Origin: Akkermansiaceae bacterium
GTDB taxonomy: Bacteria > Verrucomicrobiota > Verrucomicrobiia > Verrucomicrobiales > Akkermansiaceae
Direction: 5' to 3'
Length of the DNA stretch: 33,055 bases
Assembly: GCA_903919975.1 (NCBI GenBank)
Contig: CAIXKE010000100.1
Span: 1-33,055, forward strand
Position numbers and translations under genes: made by a program. Shown piece by piece: positions 24,052 to 33,054 of the stretch (positions are counted from its first letter, which is position 1; every line of letters begins with the position of its first letter). The notes under the pieces were generated by a model. That model did no database searches, was not told the DNA's origin, and was given only the letters and a program-made list of their open reading frames with translations.

Positions 24052-24609
24052 TCAATTCAAGGATTTTCTGAGCTCCATGATGTGGAGTGGCGGGACGTTG
24101 AGCAGGCAATGTTCACTGCGGATCAGTTCGAACAGTTCGTGATCCGACATCCGCAGGGATGCCTGATAGGTGATGAAGCGGCTGTCCGGCCCCATCGCCG
24201 TGGCGATGCTCTTGAAAAGCGTTTCCCTCAGGCTTCGCTCCATGATGGTGAACGGAAGCCCGGAAACAATGTAGTTAGGGTTTGAGGCATCCAGCTTCTC
24301 AAGGATTTCAGCCAGGTGAATGGCATTGGCATGCACCACGGTCACTCGGTCATCATCAAAAAACTGCTGCTCCAAATGCGCGGCGAAACATTCATCCAGC
24401 TCAATGAGAATAATTCTGGAGCCGGACTTCATGCGCCGCAGAATCCGGCGCGTGTGGCAACCCTCGCCAGGGCCCAACTCGATCAACGTGCCGGCTTTGG
24501 AAAAATCGATGAATCCCGCAGTCCGGCGCGTAAGAAACGGCAGACTGGGGACGATGTATCCGACCCTTACGGGATTCGCCAGAACGCGCTTGAAGAAAAG
24601 GAGACTCAT
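24052..24609 (-). CDS. SAM-dependent methyltransferase, PmtA-like
   Basis: A 185-residue class I methyltransferase resembling phospholipid N-methyltransferases and rRNA-dimethylase-like proteins. Seen: FKRVLANPVRVGYIVPSLPFL (the amphipathic N-terminal helix typical of PmtA), the SAM motif I LIELGPGEGCHTR, IILIELDECF at the end of strand 2, VTVVHANAI, and the catalytic-loop motif YIVSGLPFTIM. In this family SGLPF-type motifs accompany lipid amine methylation. The ATG at 24609 is chosen because it starts at the family's N-terminal helix; the frame extends 32 codons upstream without similarity. It converges on uvrA with a 4-bp gap. The product could be N-methylated phosphatidylethanolamine, but this is inferred. 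Confidence 0.8.
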   Translation of the reverse strand: MSLLFFKRVLANPVRVGYIVPSLPFLTRRTAGFIDFSKAGTLIELGPGEGCHTRRILRRMKSGSRIILIELDECFAAHLEQQFFDDDRVTVVHANAIHLAEILEKLDASNPNYIVSGLPFTIMERSLRETLFKSIATAMGPDSRFITYQASLRMSDHELFELIRSEHCLLNVPPLHIMELRKSLN

Positions 24610-24730
24610 GATCGCTGCGGCAAGTAATAGCCGCCCGGCGATGCAGGTCGAGCACCAGATTGGTCCGGATAGAATCCCGGGCGAGAGGGGAGTCCCAGAC
24701 CCCATGAACGACGGCCGTGGGTGGGGAGCC

Positions 24731-26113
24731 TCAGAGAAACTTCCCCGGATTCAACAGGCCGGCGGGATCGAGCGCCTGCTTGAGAGCCTGATGCACATCG
24801 AAGGAAACCTCGCCGAGCGCCTGGCGGAACCAACGTTTTTTGGCGAGTCCGATGCCATGTTCGCCCGTGATGGCTCCCTTGTTTTCGAGAACCCAAGTGA
24901 AGAGCAGATCCAACGCGCGGTCGGCGCGCTCCTTGATGACAGGGTCATGGTAATCGCCAACCATGAGATTGGTGTGAATGTTGCCATCTCCGGCGTGCCC
25001 GAAGCAGGCCACAGGGATGCCGGTGTCCGCTTGCAGTTTTTGGGCGAATTCGACGAGCTCAACGAGCTTGGAGCGCGGAACCACGATGTCCTCGTTGAGC
25101 TTGTGGAGCCCGGTCTCGCGCAGGGCATACGAAAACTCGCGACGAAGTTTCCAGATCCGTTCGCAGGAGGACTCGTCAGGAGCGCGTTCGATGAAGGTGG
25201 CACCCAGCGATTCGATGAGTTGATGGAGCTCCTCAAGCTCGGCGGCGACCGCAGCCGGGCGACCGTCAATCTCGACAATGAGGTGGGCGTTTCCGGGCGG
25301 AAACGTTTCCGCACCGAGCATCCTGCGAGCGGCACCGAGCGTGAAGGAATCGGTGATTTCCAAAGCGGATGGAAGATGCCCGGCATTGAGGATCGCCTGC
25401 ACGGCGGCGGCCGCCATCGGGAACTCGGGAAAAATCGCCGCCAACATCGATCGGTGCGTGGGCTTGGGAATGAGACGCAGCGTGGCTTCGGTGACAATCC
25501 CTAACATGCCCTCCGATCCCGTGAACAACCCGACCAAGTCAAAGCCGGTCTTGTTTTTATGAAGGCGGCCTCCGGTGCGAAGCACGCGGCCATCGGCGAG
25601 CACGACTTCCAGGCCTAACACATAACTGCGCGTGACGCCGTATTTCAAACAACGCGGGCCGCCGGCATTGGTGGCGATGTTTCCACCGATCGAACATTCC
25701 TTCAATGAAGCGGGGTCCGGCGGGTATTCCCAACCGACGGCGCGCGCAGCCTCCTGCAGATCACACGTGATGACGCCGGGTTGCACGATGGCGACACCAT
25801 CTTCCGGGTGCATGCCGAGAATGCGGTTCATGCGCATCACGGAAAGCGCGATGCCGCCGTGCACGGGCACGCAACCGCCGACGTAGCCGATGCCCGCGCC
25901 ACGAGTGGTCACAGGGATGCTCCGCTCGCTCGCAAATTTCATCACAGCGGAAACATCCGCCGTGCATTCCGCAAACACAACGACCTCCGGCGGATGGCTG
26001 GCGGACCACTTGTCTCCGGAATGGGAAGCGAGGGTTTCCGCAGAGGCGGTGACTTTTTCCAAACCCAGCAGGGAAACAAGCGGAGCAAACCAATCAGGAG
26101 GTGTGGCATTCAT
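24731..26113 (-). CDS. glcD: FAD-linked oxidase, GlcD/D-lactate dehydrogenase type
   Basis: A 460-residue flavoprotein oxidising 2-hydroxyacids such as glycolate or D-lactate. The FAD-binding PCMH domain spans about 45-225 (VVVFAECTADVSAVMKFA, TTRGAGIGYVGGCVP, CSIGGNIATNAGGPRCLKYG, FTGSEGMLGIVTEATLRL). The C-terminal oxidase domain carries CFGHAGDGNIHTN and ITGEHGIGLAKKRW, the His-rich signatures of this family. GlcE and GlcF partners are not in the window, so it may work alone or with distant genes. The ATG at 26113 is used; a GTG two codons upstream (26119) is in frame. Confidence 0.88.
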   Translation of the reverse strand: MNATPPDWFAPLVSLLGLEKVTASAETLASHSGDKWSASHPPEVVVFAECTADVSAVMKFASERSIPVTTRGAGIGYVGGCVPVHGGIALSVMRMNRILGMHPEDGVAIVQPGVITCDLQEAARAVGWEYPPDPASLKECSIGGNIATNAGGPRCLKYGVTRSYVLGLEVVLADGRVLRTGGRLHKNKTGFDLVGLFTGSEGMLGIVTEATLRLIPKPTHRSMLAAIFPEFPMAAAAVQAILNAGHLPSALEITDSFTLGAARRMLGAETFPPGNAHLIVEIDGRPAAVAAELEELHQLIESLGATFIERAPDESSCERIWKLRREFSYALRETGLHKLNEDIVVPRSKLVELVEFAQKLQADTGIPVACFGHAGDGNIHTNLMVGDYHDPVIKERADRALDLLFTWVLENKGAITGEHGIGLAKKRWFRQALGEVSFDVHQALKQALDPAGLLNPGKFL

Positions 26114-26195
26114 GGACACCAGTGAGGGTCGGCACGCAGGCGATCTTCGTCAATCCTGCATAATCCGCGTGTCATGACTTCACATGACATCATGG

Positions 26196-26254
26196 CGCCG
26201 TGGACAGCAGGCTGCCCACGGAAAGCGGCAGCAGACTGCAGGCAATCCAAGATC
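26196..26254 (-). repeat. Two-hairpin dispersed repeat, copy 2
   Basis: A 59-bp match, in the opposite orientation, to 12000-12059. It lies between the sucB stop and the glcD start. The palindromes GGACAGC-AG-GCTGCCC and GCAGCAGACTGC are slightly degraded compared with copy 1. Confidence 0.8.
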
Positions 26255-26261
26255 GAGGCAG

Positions 26262-27713
26262 TTACATTTCAAGCATCAATCGCGCGGGCGATTCAAGGCA
26301 ATCCTTGATGCGGATGAGGAAGGTAACGGCTTCCTTGCCATCGACGAGGCGGTGATCGTAGCTGAGGGCGAGATACATCATCGGGCGGATGACGACTTGG
26401 CCATTCAGCGCGACCGGGCGCTGTTGGATAGTGTGCATGCCGAGGATCCCGCTTTGTGGTGGATTCAGAATGGGCGTGCTGAGCAGCGAACCGTAGGTTC
26501 CTCCGTTAGAAATACTGAACACTCCGCCTTGCAGGTCATCGATGGTGATTTTCCCATCACGGGCCTTGGTGGCGTAATCGAGAATATCCTTTTCGAGTTG
26601 AGCGAAGGATTTTTGATCGGTATCGCGGATGACGGGCACGAAGAGGCCTTTCTCGCTGCCGATGGCGACGCCGATGTCGTAGAAATGGTTTTGAATGACG
26701 TCATTGCCCTCGATGCGGCCATTGATGGAGGGCACATCCTTGAGGGCTTGGGTGACGGCTTTGATGAAAAATGACATGAAGCCGAGTTTTACGCCGTGTT
26801 TTTTCACAAACTCATCCTGCACCGACTTGCGGAGGTCCATCACGGCGGACATGTCCACTTCATTGAAGGTGGTTAGAATGGCGGCGGTCTGCTGGGCATT
26901 GACCAGATGCGTGGCGATCTTGCGGCGCAACATCGACATCTTGCGGCGGGTGGTCCGGCCGTCGCTGATGACGGCGGGCGTTTCACGCGGCGAGGGTGCG
27001 GATAGAGCGGTGAAATCGGGCTTCGGCGATTGGACTGCGGCGGTCGCTGGCGCAGGAGTGGGCGCTGGCGCTACGGTTGGGGAAAGTGCTGGTGCTGGTG
27101 CGGGTGCGGGCGGATTCGCTGGCAGCGGACGGTGTTCGGGAACGGGAGCGGCCCCGACTTCGATTCTGGCGATGGCGGTTCCGATGGAGACTTCTTCGCC
27201 CTCGGGGACGAGAATTTTCAGGCGCCCGGTGGCAGGCGATTCCAGCTCGTTGGAAACCTTATCGGTTTCTATCAAAACGAGCACCTCGCCTTTCGCGACT
27301 GAATCGCCGTCATTCCGGCGCCATGAAGCGACATTGGCGGAAGTGATCGATTCTCCAGAGGCGGGGACGATGAGATCCACCGGACCGGCGACGGGTTGGG
27401 CAGAGGGAGCGGGTGCGGAAACGGCTGCCGAAGGGGCAGAGACCGGAACAGGAGCGGGTGCCGCGAACGACTGTGCCGCATGGCTCTGAATGCGGGCGAT
27501 GAGCGTGCCAATGGCGACTTCCTCGCCTTCGTTCACAAGGATTTCAAGCGTGCCATCGGCGGAGGCCTCCAGTTCGGTGGAAACCTTGTCGGTTTCAAGC
27601 GTGACCAGCACCTCGCCGACGCGGACGGAGTCGCCATTTTTTTTGTGCCATCGGGCGACGTTTGCGGAGGTGACGGATTCTCCGGAAGCGGGGATTTTGA
27701 CTTCGGTGGTCAT
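26262..27713 (-). CDS. sucB: Dihydrolipoamide succinyltransferase (E2), two lipoyl domains
   Basis: The E2 core of the 2-oxoglutarate dehydrogenase complex, moving the succinyl group from E1 to CoA. Of the 483 residues, lipoyl domain 1 (about 1-76) has lipoyl Lys43 and lipoyl domain 2 (about 110-186) has Lys152, both in ETDKVS. An Ala/Pro linker (about 187-255) follows, then the catalytic domain with [26 protein letters not shown], and the active-site DHRLVDG. Most SucB proteins have one lipoyl domain followed by a peripheral subunit-binding domain; here the linker shows no recognisable one. It sits 42 bp downstream of sucA, so one operon is likely. The succinyl specificity is inferred from the neighbour. 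Confidence 0.92.
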   Translation of the reverse strand: MTTEVKIPASGESVTSANVARWHKKNGDSVRVGEVLVTLETDKVSTELEASADGTLEILVNEGEEVAIGTLIARIQSHAAQSFAAPAPVPVSAPSAAVSAPAPSAQPVAGPVDLIVPASGESITSANVASWRRNDGDSVAKGEVLVLIETDKVSNELESPATGRLKILVPEGEEVSIGTAIARIEVGAAPVPEHRPLPANPPAPAPAPALSPTVAPAPTPAPATAAVQSPKPDFTALSAPSPRETPAVISDGRTTRRKMSMLRRKIATHLVNAQQTAAILTTFNEVDMSAVMDLRKSVQDEFVKKHGVKLGFMSFFIKAVTQALKDVPSINGRIEGNDVIQNHFYDIGVAIGSEKGLFVPVIRDTDQKSFAQLEKDILDYATKARDGKITIDDLQGGVFSISNGGTYGSLLSTPILNPPQSGILGMHTIQQRPVALNGQVVIRPMMYLALSYDHRLVDGKEAVTFLIRIKDCLESPARLMLEM

Positions 27714-27755
27714 GGGAAAATGAGAGTGAAAATAGTTGGAAGAACCGGTGACGGA

Positions 27756-30548
27756 TCAGATCGAGAAAGCGTGTTCGAGAAGTTGTTTTTGTTCGCGATA
27801 GTGCATGACCTTCGCGCCTCCGGCAGGACTGGAGGCCGCGTCGCGACCGGCGTAGCGGACCTTGACACCGACGGCGCGATCGAGGCGCGGCCAGATGTAA
27901 GACCATGCGCCCATGTTGAGCGGTTCTTCCTGGCACCAGACAAAGTGTGAGGCGCAGGTGTATTGGCTGAGGATCGCCTCGACCATTTCACGATGGAATG
28001 GATAGAGTTGTTCGATGCGGATGATGGCGGTGTTTTCGATGCCCTTCTCCCGGCGATAATCCATGAGGTCGTAAAACACCTTGCCGGTGCAGAAAATCAC
28101 CCGGCTGACATTGGCCGGATTTTCAAAGACTTTCGGATCCGGAAGCACTTCTTGGAAACAGGAGCCTTCGAGGAAATCCTCCTCAAGCGAGACCGCCTCG
28201 GGCCGGCCCAGCAAACTCTTGGGCGTCATCAGCACCAAAGGCTTGCGGAAATCCCGGTGTTTCTGGCGACGCAAGGCGTGGAAATATTGAGCCGGGGTGG
28301 TGAAATTGCCGACAATCATGTTTTTCTCGGCGCAGAGTTGCAGGAATCGTTCCAAGCGTGCGCTAGAATGCTCCGGGCCCATGCCTTCGTAGCCGTGCGG
28401 CAGCAACATGACCAAGTCCGTGGGAATCTGCCACTTGGACTCGGCGGAGGAAATGAATTGGTCGATGATGACTTGCGCGCCGTTGGCGAAGTCCCCGAAT
28501 TGCGCCTCCCAGAGCGTGAGCATTTTCGGATAGGCCAGCGAATAGCCGTAATCGAATCCAAGCACGGCAAACTCGGAGAGCAGCGAGTTATGCAGGCAGA
28601 ATTTCGCCTGATTGGCAGCCAGGTGCTCCAGCGGGATGTAGTGACCAGGATGCTCATAATCGTGCAGGACGACGTGGCGTTGAGAGAAGGTGCCGCGGCC
28701 GACGTCTTGGCCGGACAAGCGGACCGGGGTCCCTTCCAGCAAAAGCGAACCGAAGGCCAGGCTTTCGGCAAACGCCCAATCGATGGGGCCACCGCTGGCG
28801 AGCGCTTCGACCCGGCGTGGGATGAAGCGTTTTGCTAGCGTGGGATGCAGGCGGAAACCGTCGGGAACGCTCGTGATCACGCGGCCGATGTGCTGGAGTT
28901 CCTCGCGAGCGATGCCTGTGGCCACCGGCGCGTGCGAGTAATCCGGTTGCATGATCGCCGTCGAACCACTGAAAGCGGTGCGGTCACCGGCTTCGCTGAG
29001 GGCGAGCATTTTCTGATAGCCTGCCTCCAGCGTTTCCCAGATGCCGCGGTCGATCTCATCCACCTCGACTTGAGAGATGACGCCCTCAGCGACCAGTTTC
29101 TGTTGATAGATTTTCCCGAAAGTCGGACGCTCGGCGATTTTACGCGAGATATAAGGTTGGGTGAACGCCGCCTGATCCGCCTCGTTATGGCCTTGACGGC
29201 GGTAGCAATACATATCGATGACGATATCCCGTCCGAATTTCTGGCGGAATTCCAAGGCGAAAAGCGCGGTCCAGTAGAGTTCCATCGGCTCCTCGCCGTT
29301 CACATGGAGGATCGGAGCCTCGATCATTTTCGCGATATCGGTCGCATAATCCGAGGACCGGGCATCGGTCGGCACCGTGGTGAAACCGATCTGATTGTTG
29401 ATGATGATGTGGATCGTGCCGCCGGTGCGGTAACCGGAAAGTTGCGAGAGATTGAGCACCTCGGCCACCGAGCCTTGGCCGGCGAAGGCCGCATCGCCAT
29501 GAAGTAGAATTGGCAAGACTTGGCCACGATCGATTTCCCCAGTCCCGCTGAGTTCGCTGAGCACCCGCTGGCGGGCGCGCGCCTTGCCCTCGACGATCGA
29601 GTTCACGGCTTCAAGGTGGCTCGGATTGGCGGCTAGGCTGACGCGGACATTTCCATCGGGGAACTCGCGGATGCTTTCGTATCCGAGGTGGTATTTCACA
29701 TCGCCATCGCCGGCCACGAGTTCCGGCTCATAGTTAGGGGTGAATTCGTAGAGCACCGTGGTGATCGATTTGCGAACGAAGTTGGCGAGCACATTCATCC
29801 GGCCGCGATGGGACATGCCCATTTCGATTTCACGGACGCTCTGCGACGGGCAGGCTTCGAGAATCGCATTCAGCAGAATCATCACGCCTTCTCCGCCTTC
29901 ATTGGAAAAGCGCTTTTCACCAAGGAAACGTTTGCCGAGGAAATTCTCGAACGCCTCCGATTCAAGCACCCAACGCAGCGCACGGAGTTTCCGATCCGGG
30001 AAATTCTCGGCGCTGAATCCATGGGCCTCGATCCGCTCGCGGACCCAGTGCCGGATCGGCGTGTGATTGATGTGCATGAACTCGAAACCAATTTTGTTAG
30101 AATAGGTTTTTTCGAGCGCGTCCAACATATCGCGCAGACGCATTTTATCGCCGTGGCGGAAATAGGAATTCCAAGCCTCGCGGTCGAGATCAGCTTCGGA
30201 CAGATTGAACTGGGAGAGGTTCAGGCGAGGATTGCGTTCCGGTTGATCTTCAAGCGGATTGATGTGGGCTTGGGTGTGGCCGAGCGTCCGGTAGTTGTAG
30301 ATCAGGGCCACCACCCGGCCGAAAAACGCGAGATCTCCTTCCGATGCCGGAACCTCGGCAGGCGCGGCAGCAGCAGGAGCGGCGGCGGCAGTCACCCCAT
30401 CCCTGGGTTTCAACTGGGCCATGCCCAACTCAAAACCCTCGAAAAAAGCCGACCACGACGCGTCCACCGAACGCGGGTCTTCACACCACATGGTGTATTG
30501 GGCCTCCATCACATCCGCATTCTGCCGTGCCGAAACCGAAGAGTTCAT
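27756..30548 (-). CDS. sucA: 2-oxoglutarate dehydrogenase E1 component
   Basis: A thiamine-diphosphate-dependent decarboxylase feeding succinyl groups to E2 in the TCA cycle. At 930 residues it is close to the E. coli enzyme. Features in order: an N-terminal E2-contact segment (EAQYTMWCEDPRSVDASWSAFFEGF), an Ala/Pro linker near 53-68, MSHRGRMNVLANF, HLGYESIR, SLAANPSHLEAVN, the TPP motif HGDAAFAGQGSV...NNQIGFTT, RRQGHNEADQAAFTQP, and the transketolase-like C-terminal part with LLPHGYEGMGPEHSSARLERFLQ. First gene of the sucA-sucB pair; divergent from the ABC ATPase with a 139-bp gap. E3 is not in the window. Confidence 0.97.
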   Translation of the reverse strand: MNSSVSARQNADVMEAQYTMWCEDPRSVDASWSAFFEGFELGMAQLKPRDGVTAAAAPAAAAPAEVPASEGDLAFFGRVVALIYNYRTLGHTQAHINPLEDQPERNPRLNLSQFNLSEADLDREAWNSYFRHGDKMRLRDMLDALEKTYSNKIGFEFMHINHTPIRHWVRERIEAHGFSAENFPDRKLRALRWVLESEAFENFLGKRFLGEKRFSNEGGEGVMILLNAILEACPSQSVREIEMGMSHRGRMNVLANFVRKSITTVLYEFTPNYEPELVAGDGDVKYHLGYESIREFPDGNVRVSLAANPSHLEAVNSIVEGKARARQRVLSELSGTGEIDRGQVLPILLHGDAAFAGQGSVAEVLNLSQLSGYRTGGTIHIIINNQIGFTTVPTDARSSDYATDIAKMIEAPILHVNGEEPMELYWTALFALEFRQKFGRDIVIDMYCYRRQGHNEADQAAFTQPYISRKIAERPTFGKIYQQKLVAEGVISQVEVDEIDRGIWETLEAGYQKMLALSEAGDRTAFSGSTAIMQPDYSHAPVATGIAREELQHIGRVITSVPDGFRLHPTLAKRFIPRRVEALASGGPIDWAFAESLAFGSLLLEGTPVRLSGQDVGRGTFSQRHVVLHDYEHPGHYIPLEHLAANQAKFCLHNSLLSEFAVLGFDYGYSLAYPKMLTLWEAQFGDFANGAQVIIDQFISSAESKWQIPTDLVMLLPHGYEGMGPEHSSARLERFLQLCAEKNMIVGNFTTPAQYFHALRRQKHRDFRKPLVLMTPKSLLGRPEAVSLEEDFLEGSCFQEVLPDPKVFENPANVSRVIFCTGKVFYDLMDYRREKGIENTAIIRIEQLYPFHREMVEAILSQYTCASHFVWCQEEPLNMGAWSYIWPRLDRAVGVKVRYAGRDAASSPAGGAKVMHYREQKQLLEHAFSI

Positions 30549-30687
30549 GAAAAATGGTTCAAATTATGAGGTCAACATGCGAATTTCCAGCTTGGCCCGT
30601 CGCGCGCGGGCATTCATTAAAGGGCGTGTCCCGCCACGTCAACCGCACAGCGGCATTTTTACCGCACTCGCCGCGAACCGGAGCCCC

Positions 30688-31620
30688 ATGATCGAAGTCC
30701 AAAATCTTACCAAGCGATACGCCCGCCACGAAGCGGTGCGCGATATTTCGTTTTCCGTCGCGCGCGGCGAAATCGTCGGCTTTCTCGGGCCGAACGGAGC
30801 GGGCAAGACCACCACCTTGCGCATGCTCACCGGCTACCTGCCCCCCACGTCCGGCACCGCCCGCATCGCCGGATTCGATATTTTCCGCCAATCGATCGAA
30901 GCCCGTCGAAAAATCGGCTACATGCCGGAAAATGTGCCGCTCTATGGCGATATGCGGGTGCGGGAATACCTGAATTTCCGCGCCCAGCTCAAAGGACTCT
31001 CCGGCGGTGACACCCGCCGGCGCGTCGGCGACGTGCTTGAGACATGCGGCCTTCAGGCGGTGCGCCGCAAGATGATCAAAACCCTCTCCAAAGGATTCCG
31101 CCAGCGCGTAGGCCTGGCCGACGCGCTAGTCCACGATCCGGAATTGCTGATTCTCGACGAACCCACCAATGGCCTCGATCCCAATCAAATCCGGCAAATC
31201 CGCGAGTTGATCCGCCGCCTCGCCGAGTCCCACACCGTTCTGATTTCCACCCACATCCTCCACGAAGTGGAAATGACCTGCAACCGCGTGATCATCATCG
31301 ATGGAGGGAAAATCAAAGCCTCCGACACCCCGGCCAACCTAACCAGCCAAATGCGCGCTGCCGGGCGGATCCAGGTGGAACTCCATGCCGACCCGGAAGT
31401 CGCCGCCGGAGCGCTCAAACGCCTTGAGTATGTGAAAAAAGTCGTCCCGGAAACCTTGGAAGACGCTTGGACCCGCTTCACCATTTGGGTGGATTCCGAT
31501 ACCGACGCGCGGGAGCAAATCGCCCGCCTCGCCATGCAATACGGTTGGCCGCTACGCTCGCTTTTCCGCCACGTGGCGACATTGGAAGATGTTTTCGTCG
31601 AGCTCACCCGCAAGGACTGA
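30688..31620 (+). CDS. ABC transporter ATP-binding protein (ABC-2/GldA-like)
   Basis: A 310-residue ATPase of the NatA/GldA type. Walker A GPNGAGKTT, Q-loop region IGYMPENVPLY, a variant signature LSKGFRQRVGLA (Ser-Lys-Gly in place of Ser-Gly-Gly, as seen in GldA-like proteins), Walker [14 protein letters not shown] and the H-loop STHILHE are visible. A C-terminal extension of about 90 residues follows, as in drug- and gliding-type ATPases. The start at 30688 (MIEVQNLTKRY) is standard; the open frame upstream overlaps the sucA start. The permease usually next to it is missing: rsmH begins 6 bp after the stop. Substrate unknown. Confidence 0.9.
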   Translation: MIEVQNLTKRYARHEAVRDISFSVARGEIVGFLGPNGAGKTTTLRMLTGYLPPTSGTARIAGFDIFRQSIEARRKIGYMPENVPLYGDMRVREYLNFRAQLKGLSGGDTRRRVGDVLETCGLQAVRRKMIKTLSKGFRQRVGLADALVHDPELLILDEPTNGLDPNQIRQIRELIRRLAESHTVLISTHILHEVEMTCNRVIIIDGGKIKASDTPANLTSQMRAAGRIQVELHADPEVAAGALKRLEYVKKVVPETLEDAWTRFTIWVDSDTDAREQIARLAMQYGWPLRSLFRHVATLEDVFVELTRKD

Positions 31621-31626
31621 AATTTC

Positions 31627-32652
31627 ATGAGTGACGAATCTCCCCGCCCGCCGCGGCGCAAGCGCTACAGCGGCAAGAATCCCCGACGCTTCGAGGACAA
31701 ATACAAGGAACACGATCCGTCCCGCCATGCGGAAACGGTGGCCAAGGTAATCGCTTCCGGGAAGACGCCTGCCGGCTCGCATGTCCCGGTGCTGATGGAA
31801 GAATGCTTGGACGCGCTCAAGTTAGAGCCCGGCATGATCGGCGTGGACTGCACGCTCGGCTATGGCGGGCATGCCGCGAGGATTTTGGAATCCCTCGCCC
31901 CCGGTGGAAAATTGATTGGGCTTGATCAGGATCCCATCGAACTCCCGAAAACCGAACAACGCCTGCGCATGGCGGGCTTCGACGCAGAGGCGTTCACCGC
32001 AGTTCGATCAAATTACGCCGGCATCGCCAAGGTTCTCAGCGAGCAGGGTTTCCAAGACGTCGATTTCATTTTAGCGGATCTCGGCTGTTCCTCGATGCAG
32101 TTCGACGATCCCTCACGCGGTTTCAGTTTCAAGAATGCCGGCCCGCTCGACATGCGCATGAATCCAAACCGCGGACTCTCCGCCGCAGACTGGTTGGCGC
32201 GGATCACCCCGGAAAAACTCGCGGAAGCCCTCCATCACCATGCGGATGAACCGCGTGCCGAGTCGATCGCCACGGCCATCGCCGGAAAAACATTCCGCAG
32301 CACCTTGGAACTGGCCGCCGCCGTTCGGGTCATTGTGCGGGCGGATCCGGACGAAATCGATCTCAGCGTGCGCCGGGTTTTCCAAGCGGTGCGGATTGCC
32401 GTGAACGAGGAATTCGTCGCGCTCGACGCCTTCCTCCGCGCCCTCCCGGCGTGCCTGAAACCCGGCGGTCGTGCCGCCATTCTAACGTTCCACTCCGGCG
32501 AGGACCGCCGGGTGAAAAAAAACCTTCAAGCGGCCCTGCGTGACGGGCAGTTTTCCGCCATCAGCGAAAACGTCATCACCGCCAGCCCGGAAGAACGCCG
32601 CATGAACCCACGCAGCGCCCCGGCAAAACTCCGCTGGGCCGTGCGGGCTTGA
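31627..32652 (+). CDS. rsmH: 16S rRNA (cytosine-1402-N4)-methyltransferase
   Basis: A SAM-dependent enzyme methylating C1402 in the ribosomal decoding centre. The 341-residue protein has HVPVLMEECL, SAM motif DCTLGYGGHAARIL, DLGCSSMQFDDPSRGFSF, PLDMRMNP, RRVFQAVRIAVNEE and FHSGEDRRVKK, all family signatures. Before HVPVL there are about 52 mostly basic residues (PRRKRYSGKNPRRF...), while E. coli RsmH has only a few; this may be an RNA-binding extension. It is 6 bp behind the ABC ATPase. In many bacteria rsmH leads the dcw cell-division cluster; here ftsL, ftsI and mur genes do not follow, because the next ORF is a transposase remnant on the other strand. Confidence 0.96.
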   Translation: MSDESPRPPRRKRYSGKNPRRFEDKYKEHDPSRHAETVAKVIASGKTPAGSHVPVLMEECLDALKLEPGMIGVDCTLGYGGHAARILESLAPGGKLIGLDQDPIELPKTEQRLRMAGFDAEAFTAVRSNYAGIAKVLSEQGFQDVDFILADLGCSSMQFDDPSRGFSFKNAGPLDMRMNPNRGLSAADWLARITPEKLAEALHHHADEPRAESIATAIAGKTFRSTLELAAAVRVIVRADPDEIDLSVRRVFQAVRIAVNEEFVALDAFLRALPACLKPGGRAAILTFHSGEDRRVKKNLQAALRDGQFSAISENVITASPEERRMNPRSAPAKLRWAVRA

Positions 32653-32745
32653 AACGAGATGCGGTGAGGCGAGAACAAAGCGCCTCCTTCGCTTCATTGA
32701 TTTTTATAGGCACAACACTTATTCAGTTCTTAACACCTCAGATCG

Positions 32746-33054
32746 TCAAATTCTCACTCGCAGGTCTCTCATGCTCCACAGCTGGCCCTTCGCCCCGCTA
32801 CCGCTGCCTCTCATCGTCCGCGCACCGTCCTTGCGCTTCGGCCCGAAGCGCTCCCGCGCATTCGCAAACGCCTCATTCACAAACTCTTTGCTGCCGATCA
32901 CCGCGCCATCTGTGAAATACCTCACCCGGCACCGAAGCATCTTCGTCATTCCAAGATCTTTGAGCACGGTCCCGTTGTCTTTGCTCTCCAACATCTCCGC
33001 CGTGTTCAGCGTGCTCTGGCCAAGCCCTTTTGCGGCCTGTGACACCTCGGCCCG
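32746..33054 (-). CDS. RAYT-like transposase, C-terminal fragment (runs off the window)
   Basis: The frame is open to the right edge on the minus strand, giving 102 visible residues ending MRDLRVRI. The segment CRVRYFTDGAVIGSKEFVNE, then ERFGPKRKDGAR and MRG, matches what I recall as the C-terminal region following the HUH nuclease domain in REP-associated transposase-like proteins common in Verrucomicrobiota and Planctomycetes. The nuclease core (HUH motif and Tyr) would lie outside the window, so activity cannot be judged. It is convergent with rsmH, with a 93-bp gap. The GTG at 33045 is not taken as the start, because the frame continues upstream. Confidence 0.65.
   Translation of the reverse strand, partial: RAEVSQAAKGLGQSTLNTAEMLESKDNGTVLKDLGMTKMLRCRVRYFTDGAVIGSKEFVNEAFANARERFGPKRKDGARTMRGSGSGAKGQLWSMRDLRVRI

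Noticed and set aside
27963-30569. Long plus-strand open frames opposite sucA, and similar frames opposite crtI, rnc, uvrA and glcD
   Set aside because: They lack family motifs and lie fully opposite well-supported genes; they follow from GC-rich codon bias.
32666-32686. GAGGCG/CGCCTC hairpin after rsmH as a terminator
   Set aside because: The stem is only 6 bp with a 9-base loop, and the T-run begins more than 10 bases later.
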